33,861 bases of DNA from Chitinophagaceae bacterium T5-Br10_B2g13 (GTDB lineage: Bacteria > Bacteroidota > Rhodothermia > Balneolales > Balneolaceae), in contig LKNA01000034.1 in the NCBI GenBank assembly GCA_001564065.1, positions 1-33,861 of the forward strand. Direction: 5' to 3'. The position numbers were made by a program, and so were the translations under genes. Of the stretch, positions 14,989-23,965 are shown in pieces. A model generated the notes under the pieces. That model saw nothing but the letters and a program-made list of their open reading frames with translations, did no database searches and was not told the DNA's origin. The stretch's first letter is position 1. Every line of letters starts with the position of its first letter.

Positions 14989-17163
14989 TTAATTAAATAG
15001 AGAGCTCTGTTCAGCCGTAAGTGAGCTGCTGGATCCTTTTACATCCATCTGCTCAAACTCTATTGCAAGACGACTTTTACCATTATTGCTAACGTGCAGT
15101 TTTCCATGTATTTGGGATAGAAAGATACTAATCAACAGACTCGGAAATGATTCAACATCTCCATTCCGATCAAATTGTGCTGTGTTGATTGCATCCCCTT
15201 CAAATATGAGCTCCAGTTTGCTGTTATCTTTTTGTAGTAAAACTTTAAGATTTCGGCCGTCCGGATGATTCGAAAATACGATATTCATCAATTCATTAAC
15301 AGCCAGTCCGAGCGGTACAGCCTGATTCAGATTCAGAATAACCGGGTTTGCATCTACAGAAATATCCAGCTCGTCAGATTCCGTTAACCCTTTCTGTGGC
15401 AGTGCCTCCATAATGGTTCTCAGATACTCATCGAACTTTATACTAACCATGCTTTCGCTGCTGTATAAGTTTTCATGTATCTTAGCAATAGAGAAAATCC
15501 TGCTGCGAATATCATTCAATTTATTCACAACATTGGAGTCTGCTTCTTCCATTATCTGCAGATCAATAAGTCCGGCCATTACTGCAAGATTATTCTTAAC
15601 CCTGTGGTGAACTTCCTGAAGCAGGATCTCTTTTTCACCCAGTGATTTTTGAAGATCTCTTTCCAGTTTTTTCTGAGCGGTAAGATCCACAAAAATAGAA
15701 TAGGCGGCCACAACTTCACTGTCGTGCACAATCGGAATGGCGCTCATTAAAACCGAAAGTTTTTTGCCCGATTTTGTATATCTGTCAACTTCTGCAGTGT
15801 ATGCCTGGCCCGAAAACACGGTTTTGCTGATCTGCTCAGCACCGGCCAGGTCTTCATCATCAATCAACAGTTGATGTACATTTTTACCTACAGCTTCCAG
15901 TTTAGAGTACTCATACAGCTCCGAAAAACTGTTATTAATCTTGACAATTTTATTGTCAGGGCTGAACATGGCCATCGGCAGCGGGGAACTCTCAAAAAGC
16001 TGCGAAAGCATATCGTAATTTTTATCCTTCTCTTTCTCTATAGCTACCAAATCAGTCACATCGGTACCCGTACCTACAATATACTCCCCCTTCTCTGTTG
16101 CAAACCTGTTTGCAAGCAGATGATAAACTCTCGTCCCGTTTTTCTTGGATATCACCTTCGACACGATATGGGTTGAGCCATCCTCGAAAGCGTCCTTTAT
16201 GGAGTTGATAATTTTTTGATGTTCATCCTCGGGAAAATAGAGCAGCGCGTTATTCAACTCTATTTCCTCCGGTGAATATCCGAGGTCGTCAGTAAAGGCA
16301 TCGTTGTACCTTAATATTTCCATCTCTTTGTTTAGCACATAAAATGTGCCCGGAATACTGTTAATAATTGCTTCAGTAAATTTCTTTTCATGCTTCAGGC
16401 TTTTAAGCGTCTCTTTCTGCTTCGATATATCCCTGAAAGTGTTAAGCGAGCGTAACTCTCCATCCTCATTTTTGTAGAGAACCGAGGATGATTCTACAAC
16501 TATTTCGTCACCGTTTTTATGTCTGTAAATCTTTTCCCCTTCGTAAAAAGAGTTCTTCTCACTTATTTTGTGCGCTTTTTGGTTCACAGGATGATCCAGA
16601 TCCATTACCAGCTCTCTGCCGCCCTCAATCAATTCCCGCTTAGAATAACCCAGGATATTGCAGGCAGCCGGGTTTACGTCAAAAATATCACCATCCGGTG
16701 ATGAGATAATAATTCCGGATAATGAATTATTAAACTGCTGAGTATATCTCTCCTGCGACTCTCTCAGTGCGCGAACAACACTCATATTTTTACTTACATC
16801 TTCGAAAAAAACCAACACGCAGTTTTCACCGCTTTCCAAAGCTGATACCGTCAGCTTACACCACTTTTTTTGGGGTGATCTTTTTTCATCAGGACAGGGC
16901 ATTGTCATTTCAAAGTTTATTTTTTGCCCATCAAACACTTCGCGCATCCCAAAAACAATCTTTAGAGCGTAGTCATCCCCTTCCTGTACAGCTTTTTCGC
17001 AATGCTCAAAATAGTTACCGCCGGGCTGTGCCATACCTAATTTATGGAAAGATTCTTTTGCGTTTGCCCAATTTGAATTCGTCGATAGCATTTTGCCTTC
17101 CTCGTCAACAATGGCCGCCGCACCCGGCAACGCATTAAATACGGCATTCTTTAAGTCTTTCAT
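14989..17163 (-). CDS. Multi-PAS sensor protein with HisKA_2 domain and degenerate ATPase domain
   Basis: A 724-residue cytoplasmic sensor with no membrane segments. Four PAS domains lie at about 1-125, 135-250, 262-375 and 383-500, followed by a HisKA_2-type dimerisation region with the intact LLQEVHHRVKNNLAVMAG box (H519/H520). The ATPase domain (about 610-705) is badly altered. In the N box, NELMNIVFSNH has Ile where the Mg-binding Asn is expected; the DNGVG motif is replaced by EGDAI at about 655-659; and the glycine-rich G2 box is absent (ESFPSLLIS). It may be a pseudokinase that senses and scaffolds, or a substrate of another kinase. It is first in a cluster with a receiver protein and a second kinase. 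Confidence 0.88.
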   Translation of the reverse strand: MKDLKNAVFNALPGAAAIVDEEGKMLSTNSNWANAKESFHKLGMAQPGGNYFEHCEKAVQEGDDYALKIVFGMREVFDGQKINFEMTMPCPDEKRSPQKKWCKLTVSALESGENCVLVFFEDVSKNMSVVRALRESQERYTQQFNNSLSGIIISSPDGDIFDVNPAACNILGYSKRELIEGGRELVMDLDHPVNQKAHKISEKNSFYEGEKIYRHKNGDEIVVESSSVLYKNEDGELRSLNTFRDISKQKETLKSLKHEKKFTEAIINSIPGTFYVLNKEMEILRYNDAFTDDLGYSPEEIELNNALLYFPEDEHQKIINSIKDAFEDGSTHIVSKVISKKNGTRVYHLLANRFATEKGEYIVGTGTDVTDLVAIEKEKDKNYDMLSQLFESSPLPMAMFSPDNKIVKINNSFSELYEYSKLEAVGKNVHQLLIDDEDLAGAEQISKTVFSGQAYTAEVDRYTKSGKKLSVLMSAIPIVHDSEVVAAYSIFVDLTAQKKLERDLQKSLGEKEILLQEVHHRVKNNLAVMAGLIDLQIMEEADSNVVNKLNDIRSRIFSIAKIHENLYSSESMVSIKFDEYLRTIMEALPQKGLTESDELDISVDANPVILNLNQAVPLGLAVNELMNIVFSNHPDGRNLKVLLQKDNSKLELIFEGDAINTAQFDRNGDVESFPSLLISIFLSQIHGKLHVSNNGKSRLAIEFEQMDVKGSSSSLTAEQSSLFN

Positions 17164-17308
17164 TTCTTTGAACTTCTAAATTTCTCACTCTATCCTATAT
17201 TTGCCTTACAATATATAATTGAATTAGCAACTAAATAAGACGCCGAACACTTAAATTACAGATAGGTAAATAAACGTATATTTAACAATAAGATTCTGAT
17301 AAATACAC

Positions 17309-17713
17309 TTATGACGAAAAGTCGGGCTTGTAAGTTTCGCCCTTCATTACCTTTTTAACAGCTCGCAGAAACTCCTGGCGGGTAGGATCACTGGAAATAT
17401 AGCCATCTATTCCCTTTTGAAACAGCGGAGCAATCAGCTCTTCGGATTGATAGATATGCAGAGCCAGAACTTTTGCAGAGGAGTGGGCATCCTTCAAATT
17501 TTCTAAAATTTTGAATGCTGAACGTTCAAAATCCATCAAATCTATTACAATAAGAGTATTTTTACCATCGGTATTCATATCGAACAACTCATTGTAGGAG
17601 AGTATATTAACGGAAACCGAATCGCTATACTCTTCCCTGATGAGACTCTCGAAATGACTCGCCCGTGGCGTGCGCTCTGCAACGATAGTTATATTCATAT
17701 TCCCCGACTTCAT
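17309..17713 (-). CDS. Receiver-like protein lacking key phosphorylation residues
   Basis: A 134-residue protein with the length and fold pattern of a CheY receiver (TLIVIDLMDF central strand, KVLALHIY, GIDGYISSD, then a C-terminal helix like that of NarL receivers). D58 could be the acceptor. The paired acidic residues after strand 1 are missing (IVAERTPRA), the Thr/Ser at the end of strand 4 is absent, and the invariant Lys is replaced by Ser (YISSD). It may therefore be a phosphorylation-independent receiver. It lies 99 bases downstream of the NarL-type regulator, beyond a hairpin, and seems paralogous to its receiver part. A second in-frame ATG five codons in is possible. Confidence 0.72.
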   Translation of the reverse strand: MKSGNMNITIVAERTPRASHFESLIREEYSDSVSVNILSYNELFDMNTDGKNTLIVIDLMDFERSAFKILENLKDAHSSAKVLALHIYQSEELIAPLFQKGIDGYISSDPTRQEFLRAVKKVMKGETYKPDFSS

Positions 17714-17755
17714 TTAATATCAATCTATACAGAGATATCTAAAGTCGGTATTCGT

Positions 17756-17807
17756 GCAAAAACTTAAATTATCACCCGGGCCATACGTGTAAACACCTAG
17801 TGATAAT
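17756..17807 (-). terminator. Hairpin/terminator after the NarL-type regulator
   Basis: On the minus strand ATTATCAC and GTGATAAT enclose a 24-base loop with an inner GTGT/ACAC pair, followed by TTAAGTTTTTG. It begins 6 bases after the regulator stop codon. It could stop, or partly attenuate, transcription into the receiver-like gene. Confidence 0.5.
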
Positions 17808-17812
17808 ATGAT

Positions 17813-18475
17813 TCAGTCATCTTTATTGGATGAAATCAGATTGTGTTGAAATGCATACTTCACCAAACCGGCTGTGTTTCTGGCTCCAGTTTTTTGCAGC
17901 AAATTTCTCCTGTGTGCATCTACAGTTCTGGAGCTGATATAGAGCTTTTCTGCAATTTCCTGATTGGTATGCTCCTGAACAATCAGTTCCAGAATTTCAC
18001 GCTCTCTATCGGTTATATGAATCGGATCGGGGGCGGTAGACTTGCCCTTACCTTTTACCAGATCCATCATAATACTCTCAGTGGCTTCATCACTAAAGTA
18101 GTGCTTGCCCTCCATGATCGCATCAATGGCCTCTTTCAACTCTTTTCTGCCGGCACTTTTCATAATATAGCCTGATGCGCCGGCCTGAATCATCTGCCGG
18201 ATATGCAGATCGTCATTGCTCATGGTCAGTGCGAGAACTTTCACATCGGGATACTCCTCCTTGATCTTTTTGGTTGCTGTGATACCGTCCACTTTAGGCA
18301 TATTGATATCCATCACAACAATATCCACAACCAGGTCTTTGAGCTTTGCCAATGCTTCTTCACCATTCTCAGCCTCGTCAACTACATCTATGCCCGCCTG
18401 AGGTTCCAGCATCAGCTTTATTCCGTCCCGTACTATTTTGTGATCGTCAGCCAGTAATATTTTTACATTTGCCAT
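17813..18475 (-). CDS. NarL/FixJ-type response regulator
   Basis: A 220-residue DNA-binding regulator. The receiver domain (1-120) has D10-D11, acceptor D56 in VVMDINMP, T84 in LALTMS and K106 in YIMKSAG, so it is fully equipped. The LuxR-type helix-turn-helix (about 150-212) shows ITDREREILELI and NQEIAEKLYISSRTVDAHR. The start codon lies 2 bases after the stop of the giant kinase, so the two form a cognate pair with coupled translation; the HisKA_3 kinase plus NarL-type regulator combination is the standard one. Target genes are unknown. Confidence 0.96.
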   Translation of the reverse strand: MANVKILLADDHKIVRDGIKLMLEPQAGIDVVDEAENGEEALAKLKDLVVDIVVMDINMPKVDGITATKKIKEEYPDVKVLALTMSNDDLHIRQMIQAGASGYIMKSAGRKELKEAIDAIMEGKHYFSDEATESIMMDLVKGKGKSTAPDPIHITDREREILELIVQEHTNQEIAEKLYISSRTVDAHRRNLLQKTGARNTAGLVKYAFQHNLISSNKDD

Positions 18476-18477
18476 AT

Positions 18478-21400
18478 TTATTTCTCCGTATTTATTGGCA
18501 CTACTACAGATACGATCGTGCCTCTTCCTAAGGTACTGATAATATCTAAATTTGCTGACATAGCACCAACTCTAGTTTTCATACTCCTTAAACCAAGCCC
18601 CGTACCCACTTTCTCATCTACATCAAACCCCATGCCGTCATCTTCGATGGTTAGCAAAATTTCACCCAGGGAGTAGATCAGCTGTACGTTAATTGTATCT
18701 GGTTTTCCGTGACGTATAGCATTATTCAATGCCTCCTGTGTAATCCTGTAGAGGTTAATCTGAATATTTTCGGGCAGTTCTATGTGATCCAGGTTTCTAT
18801 AGAGATAAAACGTAATTTTTGTAGATTTCTTCAGCTGGTTAATCAACGACTCTATCGCTAACTCAAGCCCATAGTCCTGAATGGCTTTTGGCAGAAGATT
18901 TTGTGAGATATTACGCGTTTCAGAGATCGCATAGTTTAATAGCTGCAAGCCGTTCTCAAACGTATCCGAGAGTTTACCGGAAAGTCCATTCACATCTTCA
19001 TAAACGGATTTCAGATTCATATTTGCCGCAGACAAGTACTGCCCCAGTCCGTCGTGAAGCTCTTTGGCAATTCGCTGCCGTTCACGCTCTTCCCCCTCAA
19101 TAATAGCGCTAATGGCTCTTTCCTCTGCTTTTCGCTGCTGGGTAATATCATTGGCAATAACCAATCGCTGATTCTTTCCCTCATAATAGATATCCGAAGC
19201 TGAAATCATTACCCTCAGTTTTTCACCTTCTTTCGTAAGATGAGTCCACTCTTCAAAAAATGAAGGGCCTTTCATCCAGTTTTCTCTTGAAGTTTTCCGA
19301 ACCTTTGCTTTATCCTCTTCAGGCCGGATATCGAGAATAGTCATATTTTTAAACTCTTTGCGACTGTACCCATATTTTTGACTGGCCGCCTCATTCGATT
19401 CGGTGAATTTGAAGGTATCCGGATCGTAAATCCACATCGGTATCGGATTCTGTTCAAAAAGCAAACGGTACTGCTCTTCCGACTCTTTAAGCTGTATCTC
19501 GGCCTCCTTCTGCTCTGTGATATCGTTTGCTATAATTAACCGGTGAATTTTATTCTCATAAAAAATTTCAGAACCGGAAATTTCAACAACCAGCTTCTCA
19601 CCTTTTTTGGTTTCCTGTATCCATGTATCAAAACCGGTACTCTTTTTCTTAATGCTTCGCTGAATCTCAGCTTTTATTTTTTCTAAATCTTTTTCGGGAT
19701 GAAGCTCATAAATCTTCAGACTCATAAACTCCGTTTCACTGTATTTGTACTTCTGTATTGCAGCACGGTTAACGGTTACGATCTTCAGGGTCGTGGGATC
19801 ATAAATCCACATCGGAATCGGGCTTCGTTCAAAAAGCAACCTGTACTGTTCTTCCGATTTTTCAAGCTCCTGTTTTGCCACTTCATCGGCCGTTATATCC
19901 GAAATAGTGCCTACCAGGTGAACCGGCTGTGATTCACCGCCACGAATAAAATACCCCTTATCAGATACGATCCTGTACTCCCCGTCACCGTCCATAATTC
20001 TGTATGTACCTGCCCAGAACTCCTCTCCTCTCTCTAATGCCCGTAAAACACTTTTTGATACCGAATCAACATCATCCGGATGCAGTTTTGAGCTCCACCA
20101 ATCAATATTCGGTTTCACTTCGTCTTTCCCATAACCAAAACGCAGTACCCAGCCTTCACTCCACCACACCGCATCAGTAGCAAAATTGTGATCATAAAGT
20201 ACATCGTTAGAAGAACGGGCAATCAACTCGAAACGATTTCGCTCCTCTTTAAGCATCTCCTGATACTCCTGAACCGGAGTTACATCCACCATCGCACCGA
20301 TTACTCTGCGCAGTGTTCCATCTTCATCCCATAAGAGAACTGCCGAGTCCTTTACTGAACGGATTTTCCCATCGGAAGCAAAAAACCTGTACTCTCCATT
20401 CCACTCTGCCGCTCCTTCCTGTTCCGCTTTTCGAAAGCTGCTCAATACCCGATCTTTATCCTCTTCAACCAGATGATTGTTCCAGAAGTCTGTAAACCTC
20501 CGATAATCCTCTTTCCGGTATCCCATTACCGTTTCAATTCCCTCTCCCCACCAAACCACACCGGTTTCAGGGTTCCACTCCCACACAACATCGGAAACAT
20601 TATTTGCAGCTATTTCAAAACGCTGGCGCTCTGTTGCCAGCTGTTCCTGTACCTGCTTCAACTCCGAAATATCCTGTACCGTGGCTACACGATACGGTTC
20701 TGACATACTCTCATCATTCACAAGCGACATGTTCACCAGAGCTTTAAAAGACTGTCCGGATTTTTTAAATAGATCGGCTTCAAAAGAGACAGCGCCTTTT
20801 TCCTGCAGGATATCCATCTTTTGTTTAAAAATATCGCTTTTGCTGTTTCCGTATAATTCAAGCACCGACATTCCAACCATATCAGAGGCATCATCGTACG
20901 CAAAAAGATTTGCATACGCCCTGTTCACCCTCTTCAAAAGGTTCGACTGATGCCCGCACACTGCCAATGCCGTATTCGATTTTCTGAAGACATTTGCAAG
21001 AAGCTGGTTCTCTTTTTCATACTCAACCCTTTCTGTAATATCAATGTGGGTTCCAACCAGTCGCGCCGGATTTCCATCCTCATCCCACTCTACGGTTTTT
21101 CCCCTGTCAAGAATCCAGACCCAGTGCCCGTCTTTATGTCTCATTCGTATTTCACACTCATAGGCTTGAGCGTCGCCACTGAAGTAATCTTTAACTGCTT
21201 TTTCAAAAACCTTATGATCCCCGGGATGTAGCAGCTCATTCCAGGTTTCTATACTTACCGGCTCCAGCTCTTCGAGTTTGTACCCAACCAGGTCAGCCCA
21301 TATTTCATCAAATTTCGTAAATCCGGTTTGAGGATGCCACTCCCAAAGCCCAACATTTGCACTTGTAGTGGTCAGTTGCAATCGCTCTTCATTTTCCCGC

Positions 21401-22710
21401 AGCTGCTCTTCCATCTGTTTACGCTCTGTAATATCAAAACCGATACCCAAAGATTTATTTTTACTGATAGTTACATTGATCCAGGTAGTTGATATAATTT
21501 CTCCATCCGTTGTAACCAGGTCGAAATCCACCCAGCTGCCGTCAGATTTTGCAATATGCTGTTTTGCTGTTTCAAAATCTTTCTCCTGAGTAATCTCTTT
21601 TAAGATATTTTTCTCATTTACGGATTCTTTAGAGTACCCAAACTTTTCAGCAAAATATTTATTCACTTGACCTATAGAAGTATCCTTATCGTGCAGATTG
21701 ATAAAAACCGGCATATTATCAAAAATCGACTCCAGTTCTTTTCTCTCTTTTTTGATCTGTTCTTCCAGTAATTTTTGCTCCGTTATGTCGTAACCAATCC
21801 CCACAAAGGTGCTATCACTAAGTACGATATTAGTCCACATTTGCCGGCGTTCATCCCCATCTTTTGTAGTTACCCGGTACTCTTTCCAACCTTTATTCAG
21901 GTTCGTGATATCCTCGAGTACCTCAGAACGATATTCAGGGTCCGGGTAGCATAACTCTAATAATGTCTTATCATCAATTTCATCTTTCGTCCATCCCAAT
22001 ACCTGTTCATGGTATTTATTTATTGAGATCAGGTTCTGATCCTCATCGTACACATTAATCAGAACCGGAATTCTCTCAAACAGTTTCTGGAGTCTCTCTC
22101 TCTCAATATCCAGCTCCTGCTCAAGCTCCTTACTTTCTGTAATATCTATGGTAACACCTGTTACTCGCTTAACGACGTTATTTTCCCGAAATGCTTCACC
22201 GCGTGTCCAGAGCCATCGAACCTCCCCATCCTGTAAAACAACTCTGTACTTAGTATTAAATTCAGTTCCTTTTTCCAGTAAATAATCCACCTCTTTCTTA
22301 AACTGTTCCAGATCATCCGGATGTATTCTATCGTAAACCCTTTGAAGTGTTATATTTGCATCCTTAGGATATCCAAAAAGTGAATGGTGGTTTGTTGAGG
22401 TTTTATATCGATCATCTTCTACAAAATACTCCCATGTGGCCATTTTTGCTGAATTCAGAGCAAGGTTAAGGCTCTGCTCTTTCTGCTCCAGCACTTTTTC
22501 ATTTCGTTTCACATACTTTTCGTAACTCTTCATCATAAAAAAGAGCCCTAAAGCTGTAATGGTTATATAGAAAAGTCCTTTAGCTGTTTGTAGCGCTGTT
22601 AGGATAGAAACATCATCAACAAGCCACTCTATAAACGCGTCGGTTGTGGTTATCCATACTACTGCAAACAGAAAGTAGATCAGCGTAATACGTAGAGGGG
22701 TAAATTTCAT
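18478..22710 (-). CDS. Giant sensor histidine kinase with nine PAS domains, NarX/DesK type
   Basis: A 1410-residue kinase. The N-terminus (1-65) has two membrane helices (about 8-26 and 42-62) around a short ITTTDAFIEWL segment, so little is exposed outside. Nine PAS/PAC units follow, from about 75 to 1205, each ending in a DITE/DISE/DVTP-type motif before a connecting helix. Units 8 and 9 share the SEEQYRLLFE...PIPMWIYDP sequence and look recently duplicated. The HisKA_3 domain contains the phospho-His in AKELHDGLGQYL (about 1223). The HATPase domain (about 1300-1410) is intact (QEALNNAIRHG, EDDGMGFD, GTGLGLRSM). Signals are unknown; PAS domains of this kind sense redox, light or small ligands. 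The next gene is its regulator. Confidence 0.95.
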   Translation of the reverse strand: MKFTPLRITLIYFLFAVVWITTTDAFIEWLVDDVSILTALQTAKGLFYITITALGLFFMMKSYEKYVKRNEKVLEQKEQSLNLALNSAKMATWEYFVEDDRYKTSTNHHSLFGYPKDANITLQRVYDRIHPDDLEQFKKEVDYLLEKGTEFNTKYRVVLQDGEVRWLWTRGEAFRENNVVKRVTGVTIDITESKELEQELDIERERLQKLFERIPVLINVYDEDQNLISINKYHEQVLGWTKDEIDDKTLLELCYPDPEYRSEVLEDITNLNKGWKEYRVTTKDGDERRQMWTNIVLSDSTFVGIGYDITEQKLLEEQIKKERKELESIFDNMPVFINLHDKDTSIGQVNKYFAEKFGYSKESVNEKNILKEITQEKDFETAKQHIAKSDGSWVDFDLVTTDGEIISTTWINVTISKNKSLGIGFDITERKQMEEQLRENEERLQLTTTSANVGLWEWHPQTGFTKFDEIWADLVGYKLEELEPVSIETWNELLHPGDHKVFEKAVKDYFSGDAQAYECEIRMRHKDGHWVWILDRGKTVEWDEDGNPARLVGTHIDITERVEYEKENQLLANVFRKSNTALAVCGHQSNLLKRVNRAYANLFAYDDASDMVGMSVLELYGNSKSDIFKQKMDILQEKGAVSFEADLFKKSGQSFKALVNMSLVNDESMSEPYRVATVQDISELKQVQEQLATERQRFEIAANNVSDVVWEWNPETGVVWWGEGIETVMGYRKEDYRRFTDFWNNHLVEEDKDRVLSSFRKAEQEGAAEWNGEYRFFASDGKIRSVKDSAVLLWDEDGTLRRVIGAMVDVTPVQEYQEMLKEERNRFELIARSSNDVLYDHNFATDAVWWSEGWVLRFGYGKDEVKPNIDWWSSKLHPDDVDSVSKSVLRALERGEEFWAGTYRIMDGDGEYRIVSDKGYFIRGGESQPVHLVGTISDITADEVAKQELEKSEEQYRLLFERSPIPMWIYDPTTLKIVTVNRAAIQKYKYSETEFMSLKIYELHPEKDLEKIKAEIQRSIKKKSTGFDTWIQETKKGEKLVVEISGSEIFYENKIHRLIIANDITEQKEAEIQLKESEEQYRLLFEQNPIPMWIYDPDTFKFTESNEAASQKYGYSRKEFKNMTILDIRPEEDKAKVRKTSRENWMKGPSFFEEWTHLTKEGEKLRVMISASDIYYEGKNQRLVIANDITQQRKAEERAISAIIEGEERERQRIAKELHDGLGQYLSAANMNLKSVYEDVNGLSGKLSDTFENGLQLLNYAISETRNISQNLLPKAIQDYGLELAIESLINQLKKSTKITFYLYRNLDHIELPENIQINLYRITQEALNNAIRHGKPDTINVQLIYSLGEILLTIEDDGMGFDVDEKVGTGLGLRSMKTRVGAMSANLDIISTLGRGTIVSVVVPINTEK

Positions 22711-22734
22711 AAATGGTGTTATTCAGTTTTCACC

Positions 22735-22763
22735 ACTTTACCAAAATGATTCTTTGGTGTCAA
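22735..22763 (-). promoter_or_regulatory. Candidate promoter of the giant kinase gene
   Basis: Upstream of the kinase on the minus strand, TTGACA (22758-22763) and TAAAGT (22735-22740) are separated by exactly 17 bases. This is a good sigma70-type pair about 25 bases before the start codon. The spacer carries CCAAA/TTTGG arms, which could be an operator. Caution: Bacteroidota use a different promoter consensus, and the sigma preference of this organism is not known. Confidence 0.4.
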
Positions 22764-22813
22764 GCTATAGAATCAAATAAGCAGCAGGCAGGCTGATTAC
22801 TTTAGCCGGTGAT

Positions 22814-23962
22814 TTACCACTTTCCTTTCCGGGTGGGATAACTCCCCAATACTTTCAGATACTGGGCTTTTTTTCCAAGTTTTTTTAATGCTTCGGCAAG
22901 CTGAGGCTCTTCCTTATTTCCCGCAAGATCAAGATAAAAGAGTGACTGCCACGGATGGCCCAACCTTGGCCTCGACTCCAGCTTTGTCATGTTAATCCCC
23001 GAATCTCCCAGTATATTGAGGCACTTGAGCAGCGCACCTTTTTCATCCACGGTGGCAAAAATCAGGGATGTTTTACAATCCAGCTGGGGATCACAAGTGA
23101 TCGGTTCGCGGCTTACTACCACAAATCGGGTAAAGTTCTCCTTCTGGTTGGCCATATCTCTGTGGATAATCTTTAACCCATAGATTTCAGCCGCATAAGA
23201 TCCGGCAATTGCCGCCTGAGAGAGATCAGCGTCTTCGCGAACTTTACGTGCAGCCATAGCCGTATCAAAGTAGGACTCTACATGGCAGCGAGACAGCCCT
23301 GCCAGAAATTTACTGCACTGAGCTATGGCTTGCGGATGCGACAAAATTCGGCGGATGTTTGACAGCTCTACATGTTCGGGAGCCATCAAACAGTGATTTA
23401 CCTGCAACACCTCTTCACCGATGATATAGAGCTCTTTTTCTGCCAGCAGGTCGTATGTATCGTTTATTGAACCCGCCGTGGTGTTCTCGATGGGCAGAAA
23501 AGCTACATCGGCATGACCTTTCTCCACCGCCTCAGCCGCTTCTTCAAATCGTTTATAGCCTATGCATTCCACATTTCCGTAGCGAGGCTCAAAATGCCTC
23601 ATGGCGGCCTGATGGCTGTACGCACCGTCGGTTCCCTGGTAGGCCACTTTTATGTGTTGAACATCCGTTTTTTCATTCTGATGATCTACCAGCGCATGTG
23701 TTTGGTAGCGTACCGAATATTGAATAATCTCCCGGTACATCTGCTCTAAAAAATATGGGTCAACTCCCTCTTCAGCCGCTATCTGTTTCAGTTTTCCAAT
23801 CAGCTTCTCCTCACGTTCGGGGTCGCGAACTTCTGTAGCCGATGAGAGTTTGTCGGACAGCACTTTTTTAACAATTCGCTGGCGCTCTCCCAGCGACTTA
23901 ACGATCGTCTCGTCAATGTGGTCAATTTTCTGCCTTATCTCTTCCAGTGTTTTGTCTGCCAT
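22814..23962 (-). CDS. pheA: Bifunctional chorismate mutase/prephenate dehydratase (P-protein)
   Basis: A 382-residue enzyme of phenylalanine synthesis. The AroQ-type chorismate mutase domain covers about 1-95 (IRQKIDHIDETIVKSLGERQ). The prephenate dehydratase domain covers about 108-285, with VAYQGTDGAYSHQAA, FLPIENTTAGSINDTYDLL and the catalytic TRFVVVS motif. A C-terminal ACT domain (about 297-375, ESRPRLGHPWQSLFYLD) gives feedback inhibition by phenylalanine. The start lies 3 bases after the AAA ATPase stop, so it is translated at the end of the long pspA operon. Its biosynthetic role has no obvious link with that operon. Confidence 0.96.
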   Translation of the reverse strand: MADKTLEEIRQKIDHIDETIVKSLGERQRIVKKVLSDKLSSATEVRDPEREEKLIGKLKQIAAEEGVDPYFLEQMYREIIQYSVRYQTHALVDHQNEKTDVQHIKVAYQGTDGAYSHQAAMRHFEPRYGNVECIGYKRFEEAAEAVEKGHADVAFLPIENTTAGSINDTYDLLAEKELYIIGEEVLQVNHCLMAPEHVELSNIRRILSHPQAIAQCSKFLAGLSRCHVESYFDTAMAARKVREDADLSQAAIAGSYAAEIYGLKIIHRDMANQKENFTRFVVVSREPITCDPQLDCKTSLIFATVDEKGALLKCLNILGDSGINMTKLESRPRLGHPWQSLFYLDLAGNKEEPQLAEALKKLGKKAQYLKVLGSYPTRKGKW

Positions 23963-23965
23963 GAG

